Assembly: GCA_041485845.1 (NCBI GenBank)
Contig: JBGPKH010000104.1
Coordinates: 1 to 18,216 of the forward strand
DNA from: OMOG01 sp041485845
Lineage (GTDB): Bacteria > Acidobacteriota > Terriglobia > Bryobacterales > Bryobacteraceae
Direction of reading: 5' to 3'
Length of the DNA stretch: 18,216 bases
The notes beneath the pieces were generated by a model. That model did no database searches and was not told where the DNA came from. It saw only the letters and a list, made by a program, of their open reading frames with translations. Shown one piece after another: positions 6,076 through 13,841 of the stretch (positions within the stretch are counted from its first letter, which is position 1; each line of letters opens with the position of its first letter). Made by a program: the position numbers and the translations under genes.

Positions 6076-8649
6076 TCAATTTCGTGCCGTATGCGCCCAA
6101 TTGAGCAGAATCGTAATGGTGTCACGCCCCTCTTCGGGATCCAGAGTCAGGAAGCGCTGCCCATCGGCGGTTACGTCGTAGTCCGGCCCGGGTTGCATGT
6201 GAAGCGCTGTCCGGCTGAACAGCGCGCGCGGAACTCCCGTCTCGATCGATCTCCCGTTCGTACGAATCGGAGCCGCCACCAACGCGCCCTTGGGTCCGAT
6301 ATAGAAGAGCTCCTTCCCATCGCCTCGCCAGCGCGGTTGCGCCCCTCCTTCCCGGGAAATCTGCCAGCGCCCTCCGCCTTTGGGATAGGTCTGCACGTAA
6401 ACCTGATTGGTTCCGGACTCGTCCGAGGTGTAGGCGACAAATCGCCCATCCGGCGAAAAGCGCCCGTCACTTTCGTTGAACGGGTCCGCCAGGTATTTCA
6501 CTGGTTGTAGTCCGTTCACGGAGCCGAGTGGCGTTGACAGTACCCACAAATCGAACTTGGTCTGCGCGCTATATTCCTCGAACAGGAGAAGCCGCCCATC
6601 ACGCGACCAGTCCGTAGGGAACCGCTGGCCGAGACCAATCGGCAGTAACGCTTCCTCCTTTGCCCCGGCGGCTGTGCTCCTGCGAAACAGATTGTAGGGT
6701 GCGGGGCGGTCGCCCGCGTACGCGATCGTCCTTCCATCGGGTGACCAGACGGGCCGTAATCCATTCTGCGGGTAAAAGCTGAATCGCGATTGGATGCCGC
6801 GAAGTAAATCGACCAGCCAAATGTCGCGCCTGCCGCTCTGCGCACTCTTGATCACCGATGCAATGCCTTTCCCATCCGGCGCCAGCGCAACGGAAAGGTA
6901 TGGACCGGGCGTTCCCACTTCGCCGGTTACGCTGCCGTTGCGATCTACAAACACGTTGTGCTGGCTGCTGGGTGGCACGATGGCTACAGTGCCGGTACGC
7001 GACACCGAAAAACCGGCCGGGCCATAGCCACTTTCGAAATCGATCTCACCGGCAAGGACCGCCGGCTCGCCCGTGAGTGCCAGGCGTCGCAGGTCGAAAG
7101 GCTGCGCGAGGAGTGCGCCCTCCCGGACAAAAAAGAGGTGGCCCGGGCTGGCGCTGTCCGTGGCGGGGGCGTAGTCTGCTTCCGTGGTGGTGGTAGCTAC
7201 GGTGGCCACTGGAAATGCAGGATCGAGGCTGCCAACTCGAATCGCGGTTTTCTCCTGGTCCGTGCTCCGCGCGTAAAACAGGAAGCGCCGGCCGTCGGGC
7301 AGGAACCGCGGCCAATAATGCGCGTCCTCATGCAGCGAAGCATCCAATTGCGTGATCGGATGGGGTTCGCCCCCGGCCGCGGAGACCGCATAAAGGCTGC
7401 CGCCGATGCGCGGGCAAAAGACAATCCGGTTGTCGCCATTCCACGTTCCACCGCGTCCCTCGGTGGCGTCGCAGATGACTTCCGCCGGCCCGCCCGACGC
7501 CAGAACTTTCTTCAGTTTGCCCGCGGCGAAGAATCCGATATACCGGCTGTCTGGCGACCAGAATGGAGAGAAGCCGTGGCGCGTGGCCTCCAGGCGTTGG
7601 AAGGCCTCTGAGTCGAGCCGCCTGACCCATAAGTAACTGTCCTCGTCCCGGATTAGTGGAACCGCCAGCATCTTGCCGTCGGGAGACAGCGCGATTTGTC
7701 CGACCGCCCTGGTCGCGCCTATTCGGGTTCCCATCGGCGTTTCAATCGTCGCCCGAAGTGCGGGCGGCTGCGGCAGTGTACGAAGATCGTGCAGCCAGTA
7801 CCCGATGCCGGCGGCTGCCAGCGCCACCGCGATCATCCAGGCTAGTCGAAAACGGCTGGCGGCGGGTCTCTGGGGCGCCGCCGCGCCGGCTTCCGCGATC
7901 CACTCCAGCTCGTCGTGAAAATCCCGCGCGCTTTGCCAGCGCAGCTCCGGGTCGCTGTGGAGGGCCTTCTTCAGCGTGCGCTCCAAGGCCGGCGGCATAC
8001 TGCCGGAGAGCGAGTGGGGCTTGGTGAACGACCATCTCTTCGCGGTCGCCATTTCATAGAGCAGCAGCCCGAGTGCGAACAGGTCGGTTCGTGCATCGCA
8101 CTCCTTCCCCTCCAGTTGCTCCGGCGCCATATAAGCCGGTGTGCCAATAACCGCCCGGCTGGCCGTCAGGGTTTCCGCCTCGGTCTGCGGAGCATCCGCG
8201 GGCGCGGAGAGTCTCGCCAGCCCGAAGTCGAGCACCTTCACGCCGGCTTTCGTCAGCATGACATTGCCGGGCTTCAGATCGCGATGGATGACACCTTTTT
8301 CGTGAGCGGCAGTGAGCGCTTCTGCGATTTGTGCGCCGTAGCGCAACACCGATTCGATCGGCAGCGCGCCCTTCCGCAGGAGGGCCGACAGTGCTTCGCC
8401 CTCCACCAACTCCATCACCAGGTAATTCGGACCCACATCGTGGAGCGTGCAAATGTGCGGATGGTTGAGCGCCGCTATGGCGCGAGCCTCGAGCGCAAAA
8501 CGGCTGCTGAACGCTTCGCCTGAGATCTTTATCGCGACGGCGCGGCCGAGACGCGTGTCGCGTGCGCGATACACCTCGCCCATGCCGCCCGCACCGATGG
8601 GCGCGATAATCTCGTAGGGCCCCAACCGAGTCCCGGCGCTTAAGGGCAT
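6076..8649 (-). CDS. Transmembrane Ser/Thr protein kinase with C-terminal TolB/WD40-like propeller
   Basis: This is an 857-residue receptor-like bacterial kinase. The cytoplasmic kinase domain (about 11-255) has the Gly-rich loop GAGGMGEVYRARD (20-32), ATP-binding Lys41, the helix C Glu54, HRDLKPGN with catalytic Asp124, DFG with Asp141 and the APE motif at 175-177. The C-lobe is somewhat short after LLLYEMATAKR. One membrane helix spans about 268-286. The outer part (300-857) has repeated PD40/WD40-type blades such as SPDGKMLAVPL, WSPDSRYIGFF, WSPDGRTIAYAGD and FSPDGRFVAYTSDESG, which form a propeller. This architecture is abundant in Acidobacteriota (family knowledge). The ligand and phosphorylated partners are unknown. 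It is convergent with the sulfotransferase pseudogene, 8 bp apart. Confidence 0.94.
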   Translation of the reverse strand: MPLSAGTRLGPYEIIAPIGAGGMGEVYRARDTRLGRAVAIKISGEAFSSRFALEARAIAALNHPHICTLHDVGPNYLVMELVEGEALSALLRKGALPIESVLRYGAQIAEALTAAHEKGVIHRDLKPGNVMLTKAGVKVLDFGLARLSAPADAPQTEAETLTASRAVIGTPAYMAPEQLEGKECDARTDLFALGLLLYEMATAKRWSFTKPHSLSGSMPPALERTLKKALHSDPELRWQSARDFHDELEWIAEAGAAAPQRPAASRFRLAWMIAVALAAAGIGYWLHDLRTLPQPPALRATIETPMGTRIGATRAVGQIALSPDGKMLAVPLIRDEDSYLWVRRLDSEAFQRLEATRHGFSPFWSPDSRYIGFFAAGKLKKVLASGGPAEVICDATEGRGGTWNGDNRIVFCPRIGGSLYAVSAAGGEPHPITQLDASLHEDAHYWPRFLPDGRRFLFYARSTDQEKTAIRVGSLDPAFPVATVATTTTEADYAPATDSASPGHLFFVREGALLAQPFDLRRLALTGEPAVLAGEIDFESGYGPAGFSVSRTGTVAIVPPSSQHNVFVDRNGSVTGEVGTPGPYLSVALAPDGKGIASVIKSAQSGRRDIWLVDLLRGIQSRFSFYPQNGLRPVWSPDGRTIAYAGDRPAPYNLFRRSTAAGAKEEALLPIGLGQRFPTDWSRDGRLLLFEEYSAQTKFDLWVLSTPLGSVNGLQPVKYLADPFNESDGRFSPDGRFVAYTSDESGTNQVYVQTYPKGGGRWQISREGGAQPRWRGDGKELFYIGPKGALVAAPIRTNGRSIETGVPRALFSRTALHMQPGPDYDVTADGQRFLTLDPEEGRDTITILLNWAHTARN

Positions 8650-9033
8650 AGATGCTGAACAATTCTACCCTACCGCCGTGGGTGCACGTTTATCGCGTCG
8701 AATGAGCTTCGAAATCGGTGAAGACCGCCTTTTCCATTTTGCGAACGGCGGACAATAGCCAACCGTGCGGCCCCTTCTCGGGATCGGCCGGCAAGAACGC
8801 GTGGCTCCACGCGTCCGAGGTGGATGTTGGCCCCCCACCCATGGCGTGCAACGGGCGCCTTTCGTCGCGTTCCTTCGGTAGCGCGGAAGGTCGATGTGCG
8901 AGCAGTTTTTGTTGGCCGGCGCGGAAACCCCGGCGGAGCTGTCGCCCGCTAGTTCGGCGCTGGAACGTTCGCCGCCTGGCGCCAACTCGTACCAGGCACT
9001 GGGAGCGTGGACCGTGCCGGTCAACTGATCGGC
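8650..9033 (-). other. 384-bp stretch without a clear gene; possible decayed minus-strand ORF
   Basis: This stretch lies between the dehydratase 3' end and the kinase start. No intact gene is convincing. On the minus strand a protein-like reading begins near 9024 (TGTVHAPSAWYELAPGGERS and onward to about 8860). It appears to continue in another frame from about 8845 to a stop at 8690, including HAMGGGPTSTSDAWSHAF and GPHGWLLSAVRKMEKAVF. That pattern would fit a frameshifted remnant of a coding region. I do not recognise the family, and the evidence is weak. Confidence 0.3.
8662..8667 (-). promoter_or_regulatory. Putative -10 box of the kinase gene
   Basis: The minus strand reads TAGAAT, ending 12 bases before the kinase ATG at 8649. 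This is the same spacing as the putative box before the aldolase. No Shine-Dalgarno sequence is present, so a short-leader or leaderless message is plausible. No convincing -35 box is seen. Confidence 0.3.
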
Positions 9034-10809
9034 TCAATGCGAATGCCGCGGCACGGTCTTGCGCAGATCGCGGTAGGGAACGGCGAACTCCAGACAGGCG
9101 CCCGTGTCGAGCTGTCCCACGTGGGACCGGTAGAACTCCTGCCACGGCGAATCGTGTTTCAATTCCTCGGGCTGGAGCTGCCGGCGGCGGCGCTCGATCT
9201 CTTCCTCGTCGAGCAGCACGTCCACGCGCCGGTTGCGCAGGTCCACCTTCACCCGGTCGCCGGTCTGGAGGATCGCCAGGCCCCCGCCGGCGGCGCTTTC
9301 GGGCGACGCATTGAGAATCGAGGGCGTATCCGATGTGCCGCTCTGGCGTCCATCGCCCATGCACGGGAGCATCCGGATACCGCGCCTGGCGAGCGCGTCG
9401 GGCGGCGTCATATTGACCACTTCGGCCGACCCGGGGTAGGCGATGGGACCGGCGCCGCGCACCACCAGCATGCAGGTTTCGTCGATCTCGAGCGACGAAT
9501 CGTTGATCCGCTTTCGGTAATCCTCCGGACCGTCGAACACGATCACACGAGCAACGAAACACTCCTCGGAGCCCGGCGTCGAGAGGAACCGCCGGCGAAA
9601 GTCATCGCTGATGACCGACGTCTTCACCAGTGCCGACCCGAACATATTCCCCGAGACTACCAGAAAGCCGGCCTTCTCCTTCAGCGGCCGATCGAAGGTG
9701 CGGATGATCTCGGGATCAAGCGTACGCGCGCTGCCGTAGTTCTCGCCGATGGTCGTGCCCGTCACGGTGAGCGCATCCCCGTGCATTTTGCCGGCGCGCA
9801 GCAGCTCGCCCGCCACCGCCGCCACTCCGCCCGCGCGGTGGTAGCCTTCTCCCAGGAACTTGCCGGCCGGCTGAACGTTCGCCAGCAGCGGAATTCCGTA
9901 CCCGATGCTCTCCCAGTCCTCGACCGGCAGCGCGACACCGATGTGCCGCGCGATGGCCGTGATGTGCGGGGGGCAGTTGGTGGAGCCGCCGATCGCCGAG
10001 TTCACCACGATGGCGTTCTCGAACGCCTTCCGTGTGAGGATGCGCTCCGGCGTGAGGTCTTCGTGCACCATGCCGACGATGCGGCGGCCGGTTTCGTAGG
10101 CGATCTTGGCGCGCTCCCCGTAGGGCGCGGGAATGCTGGCGCATCCCGGCAGCGACATACCCAGGGCCTCGGCCAGCGAGTTCATCGAGAGGGCCGTGCC
10201 CATGGTGTTGCAGTGGCCCGCACTGAGCGTGGACATGCAGGTGCGGTCGATCACTTCGGCGCTCGCGATCTCGCCCGCCGCAAACAGGCGGCGCGCCTCC
10301 CACAGCGTCATGCCCGAGCCGGCCAGTTTGCCATCCACGTAGCTGTCGATCATGGGGCCGCCCGACAGGACGATCGAGGGGAGGTTGACGGTCGCCGCCG
10401 CCATCAAACATGCGGGCGTGGTCTTGTCGCACCCGGTCATCAATACGACGCCATCGAAGGGATACCCGCACAGGATCTCCACCAGGGCCAGGTACGCCAG
10501 GTTGCGGTCGAGCGCGGCCGTGGGACGGCGGCAGCTCTCCTGGATGGGGTGAATCGGGAATTCGAACGCGATGCCGCCGGCGTCGCGCACGCCTTCTTTG
10601 ACGCGGCCGGCCAGGCTGAGGTGAATGCGATTGCAGGGAGCGAGGTCGCTGCCGGATTGCGCGATGCCGATCACCGGACGGCCCGATTGCAGCTCGCCGC
10701 GGGTGATGCCGTAGTTGGTGTAGCGCTCGATGTAGACGGCCGTTTCGCCGGGCTCGGCCGTATCGTTGAACCAGATCTCGCTGCGGAGGCGCTTCGCTTG
10801 GTCACTCAT
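9034..10809 (-). CDS. Sugar-acid dehydratase of the IlvD/Edd family (xylonate/arabinonate type)
   Basis: This 591-residue Fe-S dehydratase removes water from an aldonic acid to give a 2-keto-3-deoxy sugar acid, or performs the related dihydroxy-acid dehydratase reaction. Cluster-ligand candidates are Cys59 (DLAPCN), Cys127 (MTGCDKTTPACLM) and Cys200 (SAGHCNTMGT). The phrases GCDKTTPACLMAAATVNLPSIVLSGGP and AIGGSTNCPPH match xylonate/arabinonate dehydratases better than biosynthetic IlvD; this rests on remembered family signatures. The length fits the family. The ATG at 10809 shares its A with the stop of a small upstream ORF (TGATG), which suggests coupling. No sugar-acid transporter or aldolase partner is next to it, so the substrate remains uncertain. 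Confidence 0.9.
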   Translation of the reverse strand: MSDQAKRLRSEIWFNDTAEPGETAVYIERYTNYGITRGELQSGRPVIGIAQSGSDLAPCNRIHLSLAGRVKEGVRDAGGIAFEFPIHPIQESCRRPTAALDRNLAYLALVEILCGYPFDGVVLMTGCDKTTPACLMAAATVNLPSIVLSGGPMIDSYVDGKLAGSGMTLWEARRLFAAGEIASAEVIDRTCMSTLSAGHCNTMGTALSMNSLAEALGMSLPGCASIPAPYGERAKIAYETGRRIVGMVHEDLTPERILTRKAFENAIVVNSAIGGSTNCPPHITAIARHIGVALPVEDWESIGYGIPLLANVQPAGKFLGEGYHRAGGVAAVAGELLRAGKMHGDALTVTGTTIGENYGSARTLDPEIIRTFDRPLKEKAGFLVVSGNMFGSALVKTSVISDDFRRRFLSTPGSEECFVARVIVFDGPEDYRKRINDSSLEIDETCMLVVRGAGPIAYPGSAEVVNMTPPDALARRGIRMLPCMGDGRQSGTSDTPSILNASPESAAGGGLAILQTGDRVKVDLRNRRVDVLLDEEEIERRRRQLQPEELKHDSPWQEFYRSHVGQLDTGACLEFAVPYRDLRKTVPRHSH

Positions 10810-11072
10810 CAGCTACCACTGTAGCCCATGACAGCGCCCGCGGCTCCGCGTTTCGGAAAGACCGCTCGCCGCGGCAGCCTCCCGGCTTCAACCCGAATAA
10901 CCCGGATCACACGCCCATCGAACTCTGCCATAACTGCAATCAACTGGCCAGGATTTACGACGGTTGCAATCTCCAGCAGTACCCCGACCGGCTTGCCCCC
11001 GGACGTCAATGAAACGCAGCTCACCGCGCGGTGTTGCTTGCCGGCCAGCAGAGCCCTCCTACCTGCTAGCAT
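10809..11072 (-). CDS. Possible small protein upstream of the dehydratase, unknown
   Basis: This is an 87-residue frame on the minus strand from ATG 11072 to a TGA at 10809. The stop overlaps the dehydratase ATG by one base, a typical coupled arrangement. The translation (VGVLLEIATVVNPGQLIAVM, then AEFDGRVIRVIRVEAG and a basic end) alternates hydrophobic and charged residues like a small beta-rich protein. It reads more like a protein than the opposite-strand frame at 10828-11082, which is rich in Thr, Ser and Pro. A GGAG lies 11 bases before the ATG, somewhat far. It is divergent from the glycosyltransferase start only 6 bp away. I do not recognise a family, and it could be a fortuitous ORF. 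Confidence 0.4.
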   Translation of the reverse strand: MLAGRRALLAGKQHRAVSCVSLTSGGKPVGVLLEIATVVNPGQLIAVMAEFDGRVIRVIRVEAGRLPRRAVFPKRGAAGAVMGYSGS

Positions 11073-11078
11073 AATCGC

Positions 11079-12077
11079 TTGATCTCCGTCGTAGTCGTCA
11101 ACTGGAACCGCAAGGCCCTCTTGCGAGCCTGCCTGGCCTCGCTGGCAAATCAGGCGGGCGTCGCGTTCGAGACCATCGTGGTGGACAATGGCTCGACCGA
11201 CGAGTCGGCCGAAATGGCCGAACGGGAGTTCGGTGCGCTGGTGGTCCGCAACCGGGAGAATCGGGGATTCTGCGCGGCGAATAACCAGGGAATCGCAGCC
11301 GCGCGCGGAGAGTATGTCGCGCTGCTCAACAACGATGCCGAGGCGCAGGCCGGGTGGCTCGCGGCGCTGCATGCCGCGTGCACGCGCGCGCCGGACGTCG
11401 GGATGGCGGCATGCAAGGTGCTGGTGTGGGAGGACCCGTGCCGCATCGACAAGGCCGGCCATTTGATGTTCCCCGACGGCCAGAATCGCGGGCGCGGTGC
11501 CGGCGCGCTCGACAATGGACAGTTCGACCGCGAGGAGGAGGTGCTCTGGCCGGATGGTTGCGCCGGGATGTACCGCCGGGAGATGCTCGACCAGATCGGG
11601 GGATTCGACGAGGACTTCTTCGCCTATGGCGACGATGCCGAATTAGGGCTGCGCGCGCGCATCGCGGGATGGAAGTGCATCTACACACCGGCGGCCGTAG
11701 CGCGGCACCATCGGGCGTCCACGCTGGGGAAGGATTCGGCACGGCGCCTGGAACTGATCGAACGCAATCGCCTGCTGCTGGCGCTGAAGCTGTTTCCGTG
11801 GAGCCTGCTTTGGGTCAACCCGTTCTATTTCGCGGCGCGCCTGATGGCGGGAGCGGCGGCCGCGCAACGCGGAACGGGCGACACGGCGCATTTCCCGGGG
11901 ATTCGTGGGAAGTGGTCGATGGCGCGCGCGCTGTTTCGCGGCGACCTCGCGGCCCTGCGCCTGGCGCCGCGGATGCTGCGCAAGCGCGCGGACATCCGGC
12001 GCATCCGGCGACTCACGCCGGGTGAACTGCGGCGCCTGATTCTGGCAAACCGGCTGAGCCTGAGGGAAGTGGTGTGA
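11079..12077 (+). CDS. GT2-family glycosyltransferase (rhamnosyltransferase-like)
   Basis: This 332-residue GT-A fold enzyme transfers a sugar from a nucleotide donor, probably to a cell-surface glycan. It starts with ISVVVVNWNRKALLRACLASL, the classical GT2 first strand, followed by VVDNGSTDES (35-44). The metal/donor region is LLNNDAEA (82-89) and the acceptor-side motif is GGFDEDFFAYGDDAELGLR (174-192). The start is taken as TTG 11079 because the first strand begins there and no ATG or GTG precedes it in frame. A CATAAT-like sequence just upstream could serve as a -10 for a leaderless message. The 3' end overlaps the next methyltransferase by 4 bp (GTGA), so the genes are coupled. Confidence 0.9.
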   Translation: MISVVVVNWNRKALLRACLASLANQAGVAFETIVVDNGSTDESAEMAEREFGALVVRNRENRGFCAANNQGIAAARGEYVALLNNDAEAQAGWLAALHAACTRAPDVGMAACKVLVWEDPCRIDKAGHLMFPDGQNRGRGAGALDNGQFDREEEVLWPDGCAGMYRREMLDQIGGFDEDFFAYGDDAELGLRARIAGWKCIYTPAAVARHHRASTLGKDSARRLELIERNRLLLALKLFPWSLLWVNPFYFAARLMAGAAAAQRGTGDTAHFPGIRGKWSMARALFRGDLAALRLAPRMLRKRADIRRIRRLTPGELRRLILANRLSLREVV

Positions 12078-13018
12078 GCGGCTGCCTGGTCTGCGGCTCG
12101 AGCCGGTACGCCGCGCTGTTCACGGCGTCGGACCGGCTGTACCACACCACCACGCGGGAGTTCGCGGTGGTTCGCTGCGGCGAGTGCGGACTGGTGCGGC
12201 TCGACCCCCAGCCGGCCCCCGAAGAGCTGCGCCTCTACTATCCCGAAAACTACTGGTTCGCACCCGGCCCGAGTGCCGCCAGCCGCATGGAGGAGGCGTA
12301 CCGGCGATTGGTATTGCGAGACCACGTTCGCTTTGTGGAACAGGCGCTGCGCCATTCCCCGGTTCGAGGGCCGCTGCTCGACGTCGGTTGCGGCGGCGGG
12401 CTGTTCCTCAGGCTGATGCGCGAGCGCGGGTTCCGCGTGGCGGGGCTGGACCTCTCCCAGGAGGCGGCGGCCATCGCGTGGCGACGGCAGCGGGCGCCGG
12501 CGGTCTGCGCCATGCTGGAGCGCGCGCCCTTTCGCGCGGCGAGCCTGGCGGGCGTCACCATGTTTCACGTGCTGGAGCATCTCTACGATCCGCGGGCGCA
12601 CCTCGCTTCCGCGCGCGAACTGCTGGCGCCCGACGGGAGGCTGGTGGTGCAGGTGCCCAACGCCGCATCCTGGCAGTTCCGCCTTCTGGGGCGTTCCTGG
12701 AACGGAGTGGATGTGCCGCGCCATCTCTTCGACTTTCGCGACCGCGACCTGGAGAAACTCCTGGAGTCGTGCGGTTTCGAAGTGGTGCGCCGCAAGTATT
12801 TCTCGTTGCGCGACAACCCGGCGGGTCTGGCGAGCAGCGTGGCCCCGGCGCTCGACCCCATGGCGCGGCGCGTCCGCCGCATCCCGGAGAGCTCGCGCGC
12901 GCGTCTCGCGAAAGACCTGGCGTACTTCGCTCTGGTAGTGGCTTCCCTGCCATTCACGGCCGTGGAGGCCGCCTTCCGCGCGGGTTCGACGGTGATGATC
13001 GAGGCGCGCCGGCCATGA
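12074..13018 (+). CDS. SAM-dependent methyltransferase with N-terminal zinc-binding motif
   Basis: This is a 314-residue class I methyltransferase. The N-terminal part has two Cys pairs (Cys4/Cys7 and Cys35/Cys38, as CLVC and CGEC), a likely zinc knuckle often found in sugar or glycan methyltransferases. The SAM-binding motif I is LLDVGCGGGLFL (101-112), followed by the acidic end of strand 2 in VAGLDLSQE, and motif IV appears as VTMFHVLEHLYDP. The start GTG 12074 overlaps the upstream glycosyltransferase stop by 4 bp. Its stop lies inside the first copy of a 30-bp direct repeat, which also supplies the start of the next gene in its second copy. Together with the GT2 gene this suggests modification of an O-antigen or similar glycan. 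Confidence 0.88.
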   Translation: MSGCLVCGSSRYAALFTASDRLYHTTTREFAVVRCGECGLVRLDPQPAPEELRLYYPENYWFAPGPSAASRMEEAYRRLVLRDHVRFVEQALRHSPVRGPLLDVGCGGGLFLRLMRERGFRVAGLDLSQEAAAIAWRRQRAPAVCAMLERAPFRAASLAGVTMFHVLEHLYDPRAHLASARELLAPDGRLVVQVPNAASWQFRLLGRSWNGVDVPRHLFDFRDRDLEKLLESCGFEVVRRKYFSLRDNPAGLASSVAPALDPMARRVRRIPESSRARLAKDLAYFALVVASLPFTAVEAAFRAGSTVMIEARRP

Positions 13019-13029
13019 GGTATTCCGGG
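13000..13029 (+). repeat. 30-bp direct repeat, copy 1
   Basis: This 30-bp block is identical to 13089-13118. It spans the last codons and TGA of the first methyltransferase and an ATGA that would start the second one. The copies have a period of 89 bp and end abruptly on both sides. They flank the 59-bp palindromic element. Confidence 0.95.
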
Positions 13030-13088
13030 TTTAGTTGTGGGGCAGGTAGTCAACCTGCGGCCGATTGGCAATCGGCCAGGCCCCACGC
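13030..13088 (+). mobile_element. 59-bp palindromic REP-like insertion between methyltransferase genes
   Basis: This is non-coding sequence that folds into three stems within 13037-13086. The outer stem pairs GTGGGGC (13037-13043) with GCCCCAC (13080-13086). The first hairpin is GCAGGT/ACCTGC (13042-13058) with a 5-base loop, sharing two bases with the outer stem. The second hairpin is GGCCGATT/AATCGGCC (13059-13077) with a GGC loop. The compact three-way-junction shape resembles REP/BIME-type elements moved by RAYT transposases. No transposase is encoded here and I see no other copy in the window. It is bracketed by the 30-bp direct repeats. Confidence 0.7.
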
Positions 13089-13118
13089 CGAGGCGCGCCG
13101 GCCATGAGGTATTCCGGG
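13089..13118 (+). repeat. 30-bp direct repeat, copy 2
   Basis: This is identical to 13000-13029. This copy contains the ATG (13104) and first codons of the second methyltransferase. Because each copy carries both the end of one gene and the beginning of the other, the duplication left both genes intact. Confidence 0.95.
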
Positions 13119-13841
13119 CTCGCGTACCGTCTGCCCAAGCCGCTGCGGCGTCACGTGCTGCATTTCGAAGTGGAGATCGAAGAAGCCGTCGCAGCGTTTG
13201 CGCGCGGCCTTCCCGCGGGCGCGCGGCTGCTCGACGCCGGCGCGGGAGAAGGCCAGTACGCCCGCCACTTCGCGCGGCAGCGTTATTGCGGAGTGGACCT
13301 GGCGGTGGGCGATGTGGCGTGGAATTACAGCCGGCTTGACGCCATCGCCGACCTGGGCGAGTTGCCGTTCCGATCGGGCGCGTTCGACGCGGCGCTGCAT
13401 ATTGTCACCATCGAGCACCTGCGCGAGCCGGGCCGCGCCCTGGAGGAGATCGCGCGCACGCTGGCGCCGGGGGGAGCGTTGCTGATCGCCGCGCCGCACG
13501 AATGGGAAGTACACCAGGCGCCGCACGATTACTTTCGGTACACGCGCTACGGGCTGGCGTACCTGCTGGAGAAGAGCGGTTACCAGGTGGTGGAGATGCG
13601 CGCGGCGGGCGGCTACTTCCGCCTGCTCGCGCGGCGGCTGCTCAACGGATTACAATTCTTTACGGGCGGTCTTCGCTGGCTGTGGTTCGTTCCGGCCGCG
13701 ATCCTGGTGCTGCCGCCCGCGATGATCCTCCCGTTCCTGGATTTTCTGGACCGGGATCGGAACTTCACGCTGGGGTATATCTGCACGGCCCGCAAGATGG
13801 CGCCGGGCCTAAAGGACAACCATTGGACGGAGTCATCGTAG
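13104..13841 (+). CDS. SAM-dependent methyltransferase, class I (Methyltransf_11-like)
   Basis: This is a 245-residue methyltransferase. Motif I is RLLDAGAGEGQYARHF (41-56), strand 2 ends in CGVDLAVGD, and later motifs include LPFRSGAFDAALHIVTIEHL and LAPGGALLIAAPHEWEVHQAP. A hydrophobic stretch near the C-terminus (WLWFVPAAILVLPPAMILPF) could dip into the membrane. I placed the start at ATG 13104, inside the second 30-bp repeat; an upstream in-frame ATG at 13065 would extend into the palindromic insertion. In the presumed ancestor the start overlapped the previous stop as ATGA. Its 3' end overlaps truB by 19 bp. The substrate is unknown; context suggests a glycan or lipid-linked sugar. Confidence 0.87.
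   Translation: MRYSGLAYRLPKPLRRHVLHFEVEIEEAVAAFARGLPAGARLLDAGAGEGQYARHFARQRYCGVDLAVGDVAWNYSRLDAIADLGELPFRSGAFDAALHIVTIEHLREPGRALEEIARTLAPGGALLIAAPHEWEVHQAPHDYFRYTRYGLAYLLEKSGYQVVEMRAAGGYFRLLARRLLNGLQFFTGGLRWLWFVPAAILVLPPAMILPFLDFLDRDRNFTLGYICTARKMAPGLKDNHWTESS

Noticed and set aside
5258..6100. 280-codon minus-strand frame as an independent gene
   Set aside because: Only the part at about 5447-5569 looks like a protein (the inverted sulfotransferase middle); the rest is a shadow of plus-strand coding sequence.
9007..10824. 605-codon plus-strand open frame
   Set aside because: It is the shadow of the minus-strand dehydratase, which has full family motifs; the plus translation is His/Arg/Ala-rich and shows no domain.
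13037..13086. tRNA gene suggested by cloverleaf-like folding
   Set aside because: It is only 50 bases, lacks an anticodon arm and the T-loop consensus, and has no CCA-like end.
13065..13103. Upstream start for the second methyltransferase
   Set aside because: The extra 13 codons are encoded by the palindromic insertion and repeat; the natural start is the ATG within the repeat at 13104.
13000..13118. CRISPR repeat-spacer unit
   Set aside because: There are only two repeats, they are coding, and the spacer is itself palindromic; no further units or cas genes are present.
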